A DNA stretch of 64,000 bases, from positions 315,001-379,000 of the forward strand of contig NC_134679.1 in the NCBI RefSeq assembly GCF_024713945.1. The letters run 5' to 3'. The notes under the pieces are model-generated. The model saw only the letters and a list, made by a program, of their open reading frames with translations. It ran no database searches and was not told the origin of the DNA. Positions 13,090-24,400 of this stretch are shown one piece after another. Source of the DNA: Dermatophagoides farinae (Eukaryota; Arthropoda; Arachnida; Sarcoptiformes; Pyroglyphidae). The position numbers were made by a program, and so were the translations under genes. Position 1 is the stretch's first letter, and each line of letters begins with the position of its first letter.

Positions 13090-13640
13090 ATTCGGTCAAT
13101 GAATCGTATTGACGATAAATTGACATCAATTTGCCTTCTCAAAAAAGATCGTGTTGGAGCGAAATTTGTAATTTTGGATGTTTCACCTCAAGTTTGAAAA
13201 CGGACAATTTATTAAATTAACTGATCATTCACATGAAAAACTGACCAAAATTGATATATTTACCGATCGTTTTCAACTGAGCAAAACAACCCCTCATTTT
13301 ACTGACCGAAAAAATGGTACCCAATTAAATATTGCACGGCAAAGAACAATATTTCTATAGGACAATGTCACAAATGCCTACGTTTTGACCATAAACTGGA
13401 AAATGTAAAAATGCTCTAGTCTGCTCAAAATGCCATGGTAATCATGAATCAAGAACATACACTTCATCTAGTCAATTATTTAGTTGTGCTTATTGTTTGT
13501 GGTGGAATCAACACAAGAAAAATTAGTCTAGTTCTGAATTAAATGTCAATTATTCAGTTTTCTGTGACGAATGTCCACAATATAAGCTAGCAACCGAACA
13601 TTATCATAACCACATCGATTATGGATATTGAGCAAAGACA
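13090..13640 (+). mobile_element. Degraded retroelement gag/ORF1-type fragment (fossil)
   Basis: Broken coding remnant inside the foldback-like element. Clustered Cys/His knuckle-like patterns around 13.36-13.6 kb resemble the zinc-knuckle region of LINE ORF1 proteins of the Jockey/I group; an LTR-element gag origin is not excluded. Several breaks; no polymerase part present. Old by its degree of decay. Confidence 0.4.
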
Positions 13641-13855
13641 AACTAAAATTCCGGTTCAAAATTTACAACATAGTTTGAAATCTATTGATCTATTAACCAC
13701 AACTTCGAAATGCTGATTTTACTGAAGCGAGCCAATGTTCTGTTGTAGTAATGTAATTACTTAACAATTATGTTTGTGTAATATTTATAAGAGTAGCGTT
13801 ATTCAGCTACGATTAACCTTTATTTATTATTAAATATTGTTCATTTTGCATTCGT

Positions 13856-14760
13856 TTGATTCTCACTACAACATGTTCATATAAAAGTAGTTCTTTGAGA
13901 ACAAGGCTAGAAACAGTTATTGTCAAATTTGAATCGATTGAATCAGAATCGTGTAAATACACTGATAAACATCGTTGCGTGATTATTATGAGCATGTTAC
14001 GATCAAATTCAAAATTTGAACAACTGGCTGATCGAATTATGATGAACCAGAATGGTACAATGAACAACATCATGAATGAATTCATTGTATATGATGAAAA
14101 GGCCAAATCTCAATCTTAAGAAAAAGTTTAAAAATAATATAAAATGCCCATTTTGCTATAAAATTGGACATAAAGTTGAAGGATGTTGGATGAAACGAAA
14201 AATTGATTCCAATAAAACAGAAGTTTCTCCATCAACATCATCTAATGATAAATCTTCTTCTAGCTCATCATTTTCACGAAATCAAATAACAAAAAAGAGA
14301 AGAAAGCTGCAAAATCGTTGTTGTTGAAATGTGCTGAAAAATTATCAGATATCTGGATACTTGATTCTGGATGTACTTATACAACGATTGATAAAAATTT
14401 ACTTATGGATCAAGAAGATAAACAGATTGAATTTGAATTGGCTAATGGTAATACAATTACATCAGAGAAAAATTGGTAATGTTGTTATTGAACCAAAACC
14501 AAATTGAAAGATGTGGCCTATGGAGGTTTCAGTTCAAATTTGATATCTGTTCGAAAATTGATTGAAGGCGGTTTTAAGATAAATTTTGAAGAAAATTTGG
14601 CCCAAATAACAAAAAATGAAATTTCATTTAATCTATGGATTATTGACAACAAATTAAAAAATATCATCATGAATATCTAGATATTAATTTAAAATTTAAA
14701 ACTTGTGGTGATTGTATGATGAATAAACTAGATCTAATGACTTCTTTTCGTAGAATCCGG
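13856..14760 (+). mobile_element. Ty1/Copia-type LTR retrotransposon fragment (fossil)
   Basis: Broken piece of a Copia-family gag-pol region lying inside the foldback-like element. Parts in order: gag-like helical region (13.86-14.11 kb), a CCHC zinc knuckle (14145-14186), an aspartic protease motif region containing DSG (about 14354-14400), and a pre-integrase-like region with a Cys pair near 14.70 kb. Reverse transcriptase, RNase H and both LTRs are absent. It carries multiple breaks and looks old. Family assignment rests on the order knuckle, protease, pre-integrase. Confidence 0.7.
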
Positions 14761-14801
14761 TACATGAAATTTCTCACAGTAATAGTGTTAATCTCCGTTC
14801 A

Positions 14802-15032
14802 TTTAAAGTTTAAGGGAACAAGCCATTTTCTACGTTTTTGTTTTCGGGGTTTTTGTTTTCGGGGTAATTTTTTTTCGGGGTTTTTGTTTTCGGGATAATT
14901 TTTTTTCGGGATAATTTTTTTTCGGGGTTTTTGTTTTCGGGGTTTTTGTTTTCGGGATAATTTTTTTTCGGTCATTTGGTTTCGGCGTTTCGGTTTTCGG
15001 GGTTTTTGTTTTCGGGATTTTAACCTACAACC
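14802..15032 (-). repeat. Right terminal inverted repeat
   Basis: Reverse complement of the left arm, with the outer end GGTTGTAGGTTAAAATCCCG (one base different from the left) and the same inner boundary CTTAAACTTTAAA. Unit order differs from the left arm, as expected from unequal exchange or slippage within arrays. Confidence 0.9.
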
Positions 15033-15111
15033 TTTTTATTGTTTTGTCATGTATTGCATTGATTGAAGGTGTAGGCATAACAATCATTAAAAATGTATTC
15101 ATCATTCGATC

Positions 15112-15180
15112 CATGAACCAATCGATTGATGTCAATCCATTCTTTTTTTAAATATTTACTTTGTTTTTTAAATTAATTTA
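15112..15180 (+). repeat. Displaced 3' flank of Cys-rich copy 1
   Basis: The segment around CCATGAACCAATCG...GATGTCAATC and the following ATTCTTTTTTT..ATATTT matches the 3' flank of copy 2 at about 15841-15895. It therefore marks the original end of the duplicated unit of copy 1, now pushed about 2.4 kb from that gene by the foldback-like element. It is followed at once by the start of the second unit (GCTGTTCCTGGAACATTT). Confidence 0.7.
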
Positions 15181-15365
15181 TTGCTGATTATTGCTGTTCC
15201 TGGAACATTTGTGGATTACAACTATTTAACTCATCGACATCATTGACGTCGTCGTCGTCATCGTACGATTTTTTCTCAATAAAAATCTCAAGTATTTTTT
15301 CGTTGTACGATGATAATTTCCTAATTAATTACCATAATTGTTGCTAAATAATTTGATAAAAATGA

Positions 15366-15372
15366 TATAAAA
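15366..15372 (+). promoter_or_regulatory. TATA box of Cys-rich gene copy 2
   Basis: TATAAAA 93 nt before the ATG, in a block nearly identical to the copy 1 promoter (CGAGGTTTGGATGCTTTT, then ACGACGCTATAAACATA). Confidence 0.7.
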
Positions 15373-15458
15373 TCACGAGGTTTGGATGCTTTTTTGTATC
15401 AAGTACGACGCTATAAACATATCTTTCTCATTGAAAATTTTTTTTTCTATCAAACAAA

Positions 15459-15832
15459 ATGAAAAGTAAGTCTTGTCATTTTTTTTCTAAATTGTGTGAT
15501 TTATTGATGAAAAAAAATTTGTAAATTTTCCAGTTTACATTGCCATCGCCACCATTTTGGTCATCATTGGTACAATGATGATGATGACGATTGCTGATGC
15601 TAAAGAAGATTTGGAAGTCGGAATATCGAAAGAAACTATACACAAATATTATAAATTAGTGAAAAAATTTGGCGTAAAAGCCGAACATTTTCTAGCTTGT
15701 ATGGGTGAAGATTGGTGTAAACATTGTGTAGGGCCAACAATCAATTGTTTGGCAGCGAAAAATGTTAAAGGATGTATTTCAGTGATTGCATGTGAAGGCA
15801 AATCAACATCTAAATGTGTTCATCATTTGTAA
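15459..15832 (+). CDS. Small secreted Cys-rich protein, copy 2
   Basis: Tandem paralogue of the gene at 12186, with the same structure: a 7-nt first coding exon (15459-15465), a 68-nt intron and a second exon 15534-15832, giving 101 residues. Signal peptide MKIYIAIATILVIIG.. ends near IADA; the mature chain is about 76 residues with seven Cys. It lacks one Cys of the CAC pair in copy 1 and has a new one (DWCKHC), so one disulfide may be re-paired. The C terminus is shorter than copy 1. The family is not recognised. Poly(A) signal AATAAA at 15910-15915. The homologous blocks upstream (from about 15188, matching about 11940) and downstream show the whole unit was duplicated. Confidence 0.85.
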
Positions 15833-16309
15833 TTCGAATTCCATGAATCGAATGATGTCAATCAATTCTTTTTTTGAATATTTGCTTTGTTTCTTTCGTT
15901 CAATCAGATAATAAATTGTTCAATTTTTGTTTTCCAATGATGACGATGATGATGAAAATGTTGAAAAAAGAATGATTGAAAGTGTGGCATTTGAATAATT
16001 CTCATTCATGAGGTCTATGGTCATTGTAGTGAATGAATGAATGAAAATTTCATAAACGAAAAGTGACACCACCCCTTCATGTTATCGAAAAACCAAGTAT
16101 ATATAGTAGTAGTAGCGGCAATGATTTTGGATCGATCCAGAAATGTGTTGTTGTTGTTGATGTTATTTAATCAAAACCGTCTTGCGCGCTCCCAGTGTCA
16201 CTGAACCGAATGATTTTTTGGTTCAAATGATGATGCAGTAGTAGTTAATGTAGGCAATACACACACAAATTCCATACGTTTTTATAAAACAGGAAACGGA
16301 ATTTGTTCA

Positions 16310-16345
<36 letters not shown>

Positions 16346-18487
16346 ATTTTGCAATATGCAGACATTAAAAAAAGTAGAAGGCAAAAAAGTTTCTCTTTTA
16401 TTTTCTAACTTCAAATCAATCTAAACAACAAGAATTTCAATCACCAATTTGATTATTCATCATCAACATCATCATCAAATCAGAATCAAATGAATCAGAA
16501 AGCATCATCATTGGTGTCTAAGGATCTAGAATCCAGAAAAAAACAGCGAATAATAATTGGCCTCAAGTCTGTCTGTCTGTGAATTATCTTTATCATCATC
16601 ATTCAAATCGTATGGTATGATAGATAAGAGTGAATTCAGTCAGTCAGTTGGAATCATCGATTACAACTGGAAAGTGAAAATAAACTTGAATCAAAAAACA
16701 TCAACAACAACAACAACAAAAACAGAAAAAAATGTATTTCTATAAAAAATGAAAAAAAAGGTGCTGCATTCCATGATTTCTGATTGTAGTAGGATAATAG
16801 TGGCAGTGGTTGTTGTAAAAATTAAAGTTTGACAAAGTCGATTTTTTTGTGAGTTCCATTGAATTGAATTGAATCTGTTTAGCTTAGCCTGTCTCTCTAT
16901 CTGAACGTGTAGTATGTATGTAGTTTTTAGCCGAATAAATTCATTTTGCCTACGCTTTTTTTTGGCGGCTCTTTTTTTCTGGTTACTGGAACTTTGCCTG
17001 AGACTTGTAAACTTGATGTATACATGCGGATGGTGATGATGATGATGATGATGTTAATGATGGAGCAAATAAAATAAATTTTTTTTTGTTGAAATATTTA
17101 CGCAAGATCCACATTTTGAATTTATTACCACTACTACCTGCTACAACTATCCATGATGGCAAAAAATCATTTTGGAACCTTCACAAACACACACACATAC
17201 AAAATGCTGCTACGAAAAAAAACCAGAATGAATTTTCTCTCTCTCTCTGGATTCTTTGGATCCAAAGTTGCATTGATTGGTAAATGAATTCCATTTCATT
17301 CATATATACCACTTCTATAATACTGATGTTGATGAGGATTCGAGATTTGGAATTCATTGTGTTTTTCTTTTTGTTTATTTCGTTGGTTCGAGCATTTTAG
17401 TTGTAGAGCCAACGACCGAAATGGATCGGAAACAGCCAGTACACAACAACCGAACCTTTTTCCTATACCACTACTGTTTTTCAATGTAGAATTCTACTAT
17501 CCATTTTTTGTTGTTGTTACTCTGGTCTGGTCTAGTCTTATTCGTTTGGTTTCATTTGTTTCATGATTGTAAGAGTGGTGTGGATGGCTCAATGAAAAAA
17601 AAAATTGGAATCAAAAAAAAAGGATCCGCCATTCATTTCTTTCTGGGGGACTGCTGCTTCTGTTGTTGTTATTGTTTTCGTTATTAGGATCGGCGAATGT
17701 CGGTCGGTTTTTTCACTTTTATTTCTCTCTTTTACACACACATACACACAATCAGTTTCGGTAACAGCCATTCACCACTACTACTTTACTGTGAATGAAT
17801 GATTTAGATTCCATTTTCATCATTTCATCAGCCAAATTGTGTGTGTGTGTCAATCATCATCAATTCCTGTTTAATTGTTAATAGCTTAAACCTTGTACGG
17901 AATAAATGGTTTTTTTCGAAGCCGGAATATAGAAACCTAGAATTCATCATCATCATCATCGACAACAACGAAAATTCTTCCACAAAAAATGGACTAAATG
18001 TGGTATTTATTTTGCCATTCTCTATTTTCATCTTTTGTGTGTATGTGCGTGTGTGTGTGTTTGTGTTTTTAGAAACTTGACATTTCATAGTTCATTTTTA
18101 TTTTGTTTTATCAACATAATCATCATCATATCCACCATATATATTCTTATTTCACTGTTGTGGTCGTCGTTCATTTTTACCACCGCAGCCATTTATCATC
18201 GAGCAGCTTATTTTAATAATAATATCACAAAAACAACAACAACAAAAACAAAACAATAGAACGGATCCAGAACCACAATAAAAATAATAAAAAACTGCTG
18301 TTCTTTTTTTTTTGACCATAAAATATGTTCAGTGTGTGTATGTGTTTGTGTGTTCCAGAATTTTATTAATTTTTTTTTCGGTGCTGCTTTTTTTCAATTT
18401 CTGGTTTAAATGTTATATTTGCTTACGTGTTTTCAATATGTGGTTTTTTTTTGTTGTGTATCTCAATGTGTCCGGTGTGTATAAATC
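15833..18487. other. Intergenic, no gene seen
   Basis: Simple-repeat-rich DNA before the CUB-LDLa gene: a long CT run at 16314-16341, GT and ATG runs and homopolymers. Short frames here are in overlapping phases on both strands and have no domain. The upstream promoter of the next gene should lie here. Confidence 0.5.
16314..16341 (+). repeat. CT microsatellite
   Basis: Uninterrupted CT dinucleotide tract of about 28 bp. Confidence 0.9.
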
Positions 18488-21400
18488 ATGAATAGTATGG
18501 TTACTATTCACGATATTAAAATGTTGAAACAACAAAAATCGTCATCATCATCATCTTCTGGTCCAGATGATGATGATGAATCTTCGGCATTAATAACGAC
18601 GATGAAATGTTCATCATCATCATCAACATCATATCAATATCGAATGTGTTCGTTACATCATCATCATGATCACCATAATAATAATAATTATCACTGTCGA
18701 TATAGTTGTCCTCGACCTTTGATAATTGCTCCATCATCATCATCATCATCAACATCATTCACAACAAATCTTCCAATTCTATCAAATCATTCATTATCAT
18801 CATCAACAAATGATGGTAATAAATTCAACAATAGTCAAAGTGCCTATCAATCATCATCATTATCATCGAAATTTCGTCCATCACCATCAATAGCAATAGA
18901 AACAACAACAACATTATCATCACTTGATTCAAATTTATTTAAAAAATTTAGAACTAGACAATATTCATCATCATCGTCATCATCAATGTTTTCTTATCAT
19001 CATCAACATGAAAATAGTTCATCAATATTACAACGATTTCTACAAAGATGCCTTTTATTAATATTTATAATGACAATTATCGATCATTTTTTATTCGTTC
19101 AACATCATCGTTTTGTTCATTGTGATCGAAATCGTTTTTGTAAGTTTTTTTCTTCATTCGCATTTTTTTGTTTTGTTTTGTTTTGTTTTGGTTTCGACAA
19201 AACTCTTTTGGATCCAAACGATGGATGGTGATGATGATGATGATGTTATTGTATTGGGACCCACACACATACACAGAGCATTATCATATATGATTAGAAT
19301 TGAACCAAATGAAGAATTCATCCATCATTTCTTGATTCTCGTTTATTTCAAAGAAAAAAAAATTCTGCTTCTTTCTTTTTTTCGCAACGGTATTCCTACA
19401 CCACTAGAATCACAAAAACCATACTACGAAATAATAACAATAATAATAATCATCATCATCATTATTCCATTTTCACTAGAATTTTTCTTCTTCTTTTGGA
19501 GAATATCTACACTCTTGAATTTTTTTCAATTTTCGATTCCAATTTTTTCTCCGAACAACCAAACCAATTTTTGATTCGTTTTTTTTCTCATTTTACACTT
19601 ATACAGAAACACATGCACACACACACACATGTAGTATTCGCAAATTCATTCTCATCAACAACAACAGTACAATTCTGTCGAAACCAGAAACGGTGTTGTT
19701 GTTGTTATTAGTGTATATTCTCTATATGCTTCAATGAGATGAGAATTGAAGTGAATTTTTTTTCTTTTTCGTTGCCTTGTCGAATTGGAACAACAAAAGT
19801 TCATCACCATCATCAAGCCATCAGTTAGATGATGATGACGATGGAAAGAAAATTGTTGAAAAACAAAATTTTCCGTGAATAACAATGGCAAAAACGAAAG
19901 AAACGAAAAATTGTAATTACTGTTCCACACCACTGTACAACCAGAGCAATGTGAATCGATGGTAAATTCTCGGCATTTTTTTCTGATGCTAAAATATCAT
20001 TGAAAATTGAAGTGTTTTTCCCGCATCACAGAGACATTTCAAATATTTATAGCTAATTTCTATGACCCACACACATATATGTTCTGTTTGTTTGAAGTGG
20101 CCATCTCACTTTAATTTTTTTTTTTTTTTTTTTTTGGATGATGATGATGAAAAGTTGTTGTTTTTATGGTTTTTTTTTCGTCGATGATGTTCATCATAAT
20201 AATTGTTATATATATGTTGTTTATGTGAAGAATATATTCTTCATCATTTGATGAGACTAAAAAGAATTTATTATTACTAGACATTGTAAAATGTCTATTG
20301 GAAATAGGCAATTCTTTGTACAATACACACACACACAATGAATTAATCAATAAGAATCGACGGTTGTTGAGAACCAAATTAAACTTGGAAATAAAGAAGA
20401 AGAAGAAGAAGAATTGAACATAATGAAAAAAAACCGAATTGCAACTCTACAAAACGTGGTTCCAATTTTTTTTTCATCATCTCATCTCTTCTCTTTGATT
20501 AGTGATTCCAGTGATTCAAGTTCTTTTTTTTCTCTCTTCGATTGATTGATTCAATTTTGTTTTTTTTTTGTTTGTCATTATTATTTCTATCCAACTAGAC
20601 ATACCATCATTCTATTCGGCTTGTTTTTCGGTTGACAATAGAATAACTAGTATATTAAAATGCGCAAAAAAATAGCCCAAAATAAGTTTAGATTATAAAT
20701 TTTTGCAATAGAAAAATAATCAATATTACTGGTTCCTGTGTGTTGATGATGCTTGGCACAAATAATGAATTTATCAGCAATCGGATTTTTATTATTAAAG
20801 AAAAGCATTTGTTTTTCTTTTTGTCGAAACAATTGACTTGTATGTACCAAGGAAAAAAGTAATTAAATTTCGAGCATTTTTTTTAGTTCAGAAAAAAAAA
20901 TTTTTCACAACTAAATTGCCCAAATGATGCTGCTACTACTGGATTATTGTTTTTTTAGCTGTTCTGACAATTTTTTTTCTTTCTTTTCTTCGTCATGAAA
21001 ATTTATAAACATTCTGACCATCTATTGGAATGGTTTTTTTTCGTTTTGTTTTCAAAAATTTAATCCAACCAAAAAAAAAAAAAGAAAGATATCATCATCA
21101 ACGAAGCTTGAACATGAACAGCAAATTAAATGAATTTCCAGAACATTTCCTTCGTTTGAATTTGAACTTGGTGCTTAAAAAAAATTCCGGAAATTTTCTC
21201 GCATTTTCTGCCAAGTCAACATTCTTTTTGTAAATTGAAAAAAGTGAAAAAAAATTAATTGACTTTTTTCCACTAAATCTACTTTTTTTATGTTGCAAAA
21301 TGATGCTGAAATGTTCAGATTGAAACCACAAAATATTGATTTTGATGCAAAAATTGCCTTGTATTTAGTTTGGGCGTGAAAAAAAAATTCATCTACGAGA

Positions 21401-24400
21401 AAAAGAAAAATTAATCGATTCAATCGTTTGTTTCAAAAAAATGAAAATTCGTTCTACTAAAATAAAATACCGATTCAATCAGGTTCTTTCTCGATCATCA
21501 AACACTTTCAGATTTTTCGAAATAACAAGACTTGCCACACACACACAAAAAAACTATCTAGCAGCTGTGTTTGTTCAACATATATAAACGAATTTTTCAG
21601 CAAAATAACAAAAAAAACATGGTTGATCGAATCTATTGTCGTTGATCGATTCTCGTTGTTGTTGTTGTTGTTGTTGTGAAACCAAAATTGCTATTATTAT
21701 TACCATTGTTGATGTTCAGAATTATTATTATCGGATGTGTTTTGCGCGTTTGCAATTGTATCATTTTTTTTTTGATTGTGATTTTCATTCATTCTCATCG
21801 GCAGAAAAAAAAACTTCTTTTATGGATCAAATTTTAAATTGCTTTTTGCTTTTGCATTTTCTCTTTAACCGGCTGTTTTTTTTCGTCTTTCCCTGTCCAT
21901 ATTCTTATTCTTATTCTTATTCTTCTTTGCACGATTTTTATTAGCTTACCATTCATTCGATAAAGACAATGGGTTTTTAGTTTTTGTTTTGTTTTTCTAC
22001 ACACACACAGAATTCCCATCAGAAATAAGTATGTTGTTATTCATGCATAAATAGAATCAAATCGAGTAAGAATGATAATGTGATTTTTTTTTCTTCTTCT
22101 TCTCAACATCACTCAAATGAAAATCTGTTTATTTATTTATTTATCATTATTATTTCAGCGTCAATAAATAGTGTTGAACAATTTTTTTTCTGATCAACTA
22201 GGTAGATTCTCGCTCACCAGGTTAAGCTCTTTCATCAATCTTTTTTTTGCAGCAACAATAATAATAAAAATTTTTAGTCTAGATCGCCGGTGTAATACGA
22301 TTTTTTTTCACCTTGATTATAACAGTTTCACTGTCACTTTTTTTTATTGGACTCAATTTATATAATAATCATATGTATCGAAAAAAAATGTAGACAATTT
22401 TTGTTCAGGTTGACATTTTTGATATGCCGTTATAATAATAACAATAACAATAATGATTACTGATTGATTATTGTCAATTTTTTTTCATTCAATTGTGCCT
22501 CATAAAACTAGAAAAAAAATCAATCATTCTTCATTGATTGATTGGTTGATATTGTCTGATTTTGTTTTCACTACTAATGATATTCATTGTTTTTTTTTTC
22601 TTTTTTTTTCATTTTCTTTCCATACGACAACCACATACATCATCATCAACATATATAGATCACATATCAGCATTATGTCTACGTGAACGTGTACATCCAT
22701 TATCGAAAAAAATTGATGGTGCCGTCATCACTAGTAAAGCGGAAAATAATCTTGATTGTACAATTACATTTCAAACGGATACAATATTACAAAAATTTAT
22801 GTTACGTTTTGAAAAATTGGCCTTGGATTGTAATGATCATCTCTATATTTATGATGGTGCACATACTATCGGCAATCATAAGGTATGTGTACATTTTTTT
22901 TCTGTCATTTTTTTTTAGTTTTTCTTTTATCGCTTCAAAGTTTAACAAAGTTCAGTCATGAATAAAATCATTATTTGATTGAATATTTTGAGACCGGAAC
23001 CAAAAAGTTCATTTCAGGTTTCTCATATCGTCATATCTGAATTGTTTAGGAATGTGAAAGAAATGAATAGAAAAAGTATTCTTGTTCATGAATGTTGGTT
23101 GCTTGAACAGAGAAGAAAAAAAAACTAAAACACAGTTGTGCACACTGAAAATAATAAAGATCTAGTATTCTAACTGTCCAAGTGTTAAATATCGGTGTGT
23201 GTGTGGGGGGTTCCGGCTCAAACACTAAACTTTTTTTTTCTTCTTCTTGACGACGACGAAGACGACCGATAATAACCGATTTTATCGTTTCTTGTTGAAT
23301 GAAAAAAAAACCATTGCACCACTTGTGTTTCTGTATGTGCGAAAGAATAATCAATATTAAAAATTTATTATCGACCAAAATGAATCAATGAATTACCAGT
23401 GGCAATGGAACTTTTTTTTTCTTAAAAAAAACCAAATTCGGGTAAGCCACAAACCATGAAACACTATGCCTATAGGCATCTACATCATTGCAGTAGTGAT
23501 GGCAATGGAAAATTATCGAATTTTTTTTTTCCTTCACGATTCCAAACATGAGATGAGAAAATTGAGTTTGAATTTCAAAATTTTCTTTTCAAGTTTAAAG
23601 AAAAAACAACAGGAAAAGAAAATTGTCCAAAAAAAAAATGAAATGAAATGAAAAATACACACTAATCCATTAATTCGATTACGGTAAATGGTTCTGAAAA
23701 AAAATTTGTCTATATTTCTCTGGCTCAAATTAATGATCCAATAGCCGAAAACAATTTGATAACCAACAAATAGAAGAGAATAGTATTATGATGAACAATC
23801 GAAAAATTCATTTCGTGTACAGTGCAATTGCAAACAATAAATGAATTCATCTTTTCTACGGTGCACTATAATCATAATAGGATCAGCTTAATCCTGGTCT
23901 TAATCTGTTCATATATGATATAGAATCGATAATGAAATTTTTTTTTGTTTTGTTTAGTTTGTTACTAACGTATTTGAAATGGATTCCAAACATCGATAGA
24001 CAGGGATTAGGCAATATTGGATTGTGTTGTACAAAAAAAAAAATGTTTTCCATTTACAATCAATCTGATCATTACGATGGCAGTATAGGCAGAAAAAAAT
24101 GAAACAATGAAAATCTCGACCAAATACAATTCAATTCACTGACTGACTGACTAATTATTTGATTATTGTTTTTTTTTAAATTTTCACTTTCTTTAAAATC
24201 TCATTTCATCATTTTTTTTACACAGGCTGATTTATCCTGTCGTAGTACAAGAGCCGAAGTGGGCACAATCTATATACAGAGCAATTTTCTAACACTTCGA
24301 TATACAACGGATGCCTACTCCAAAGCTGATAATGGTTTCCGTTTAATCATCACTGCCTATAAAGATTCAAGTAAGTGTGCTGTTTGTTGATATGAAAAAA

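Larger units (their letters stand above)
12685..15041. mobile_element. Foldback-like TIR element with 9-bp target duplication
   Basis: A 2339-bp element (12694-15032) bounded by perfect 9-bp direct repeats TTTTTATTG at 12685-12693 and 15033-15041. Its ends are inverted repeats of 232 and 231 bp whose bodies are tandem 16-bp units of two kinds (CCCGAAAACAAAAACC and CCCGAAAAAAAATTAT). Long, internally repetitive inverted termini plus a 9-bp target duplication match Foldback elements and related Mutator-like transposons. No transposase is visible between the ends, so it is non-autonomous. The interior (12926-14801) holds fragments of older retroelements. The intact duplication and near-equal arms suggest a fairly recent insertion. 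Confidence 0.85.

Noticed and set aside
12694-15032. Reading the two arms as LTRs of the Copia-type fossil
   Set aside because: The arms are inverted, not direct, repeats, are internally tandem and have a 9-bp target duplication; LTR elements have direct repeats and 4-6 bp duplications.
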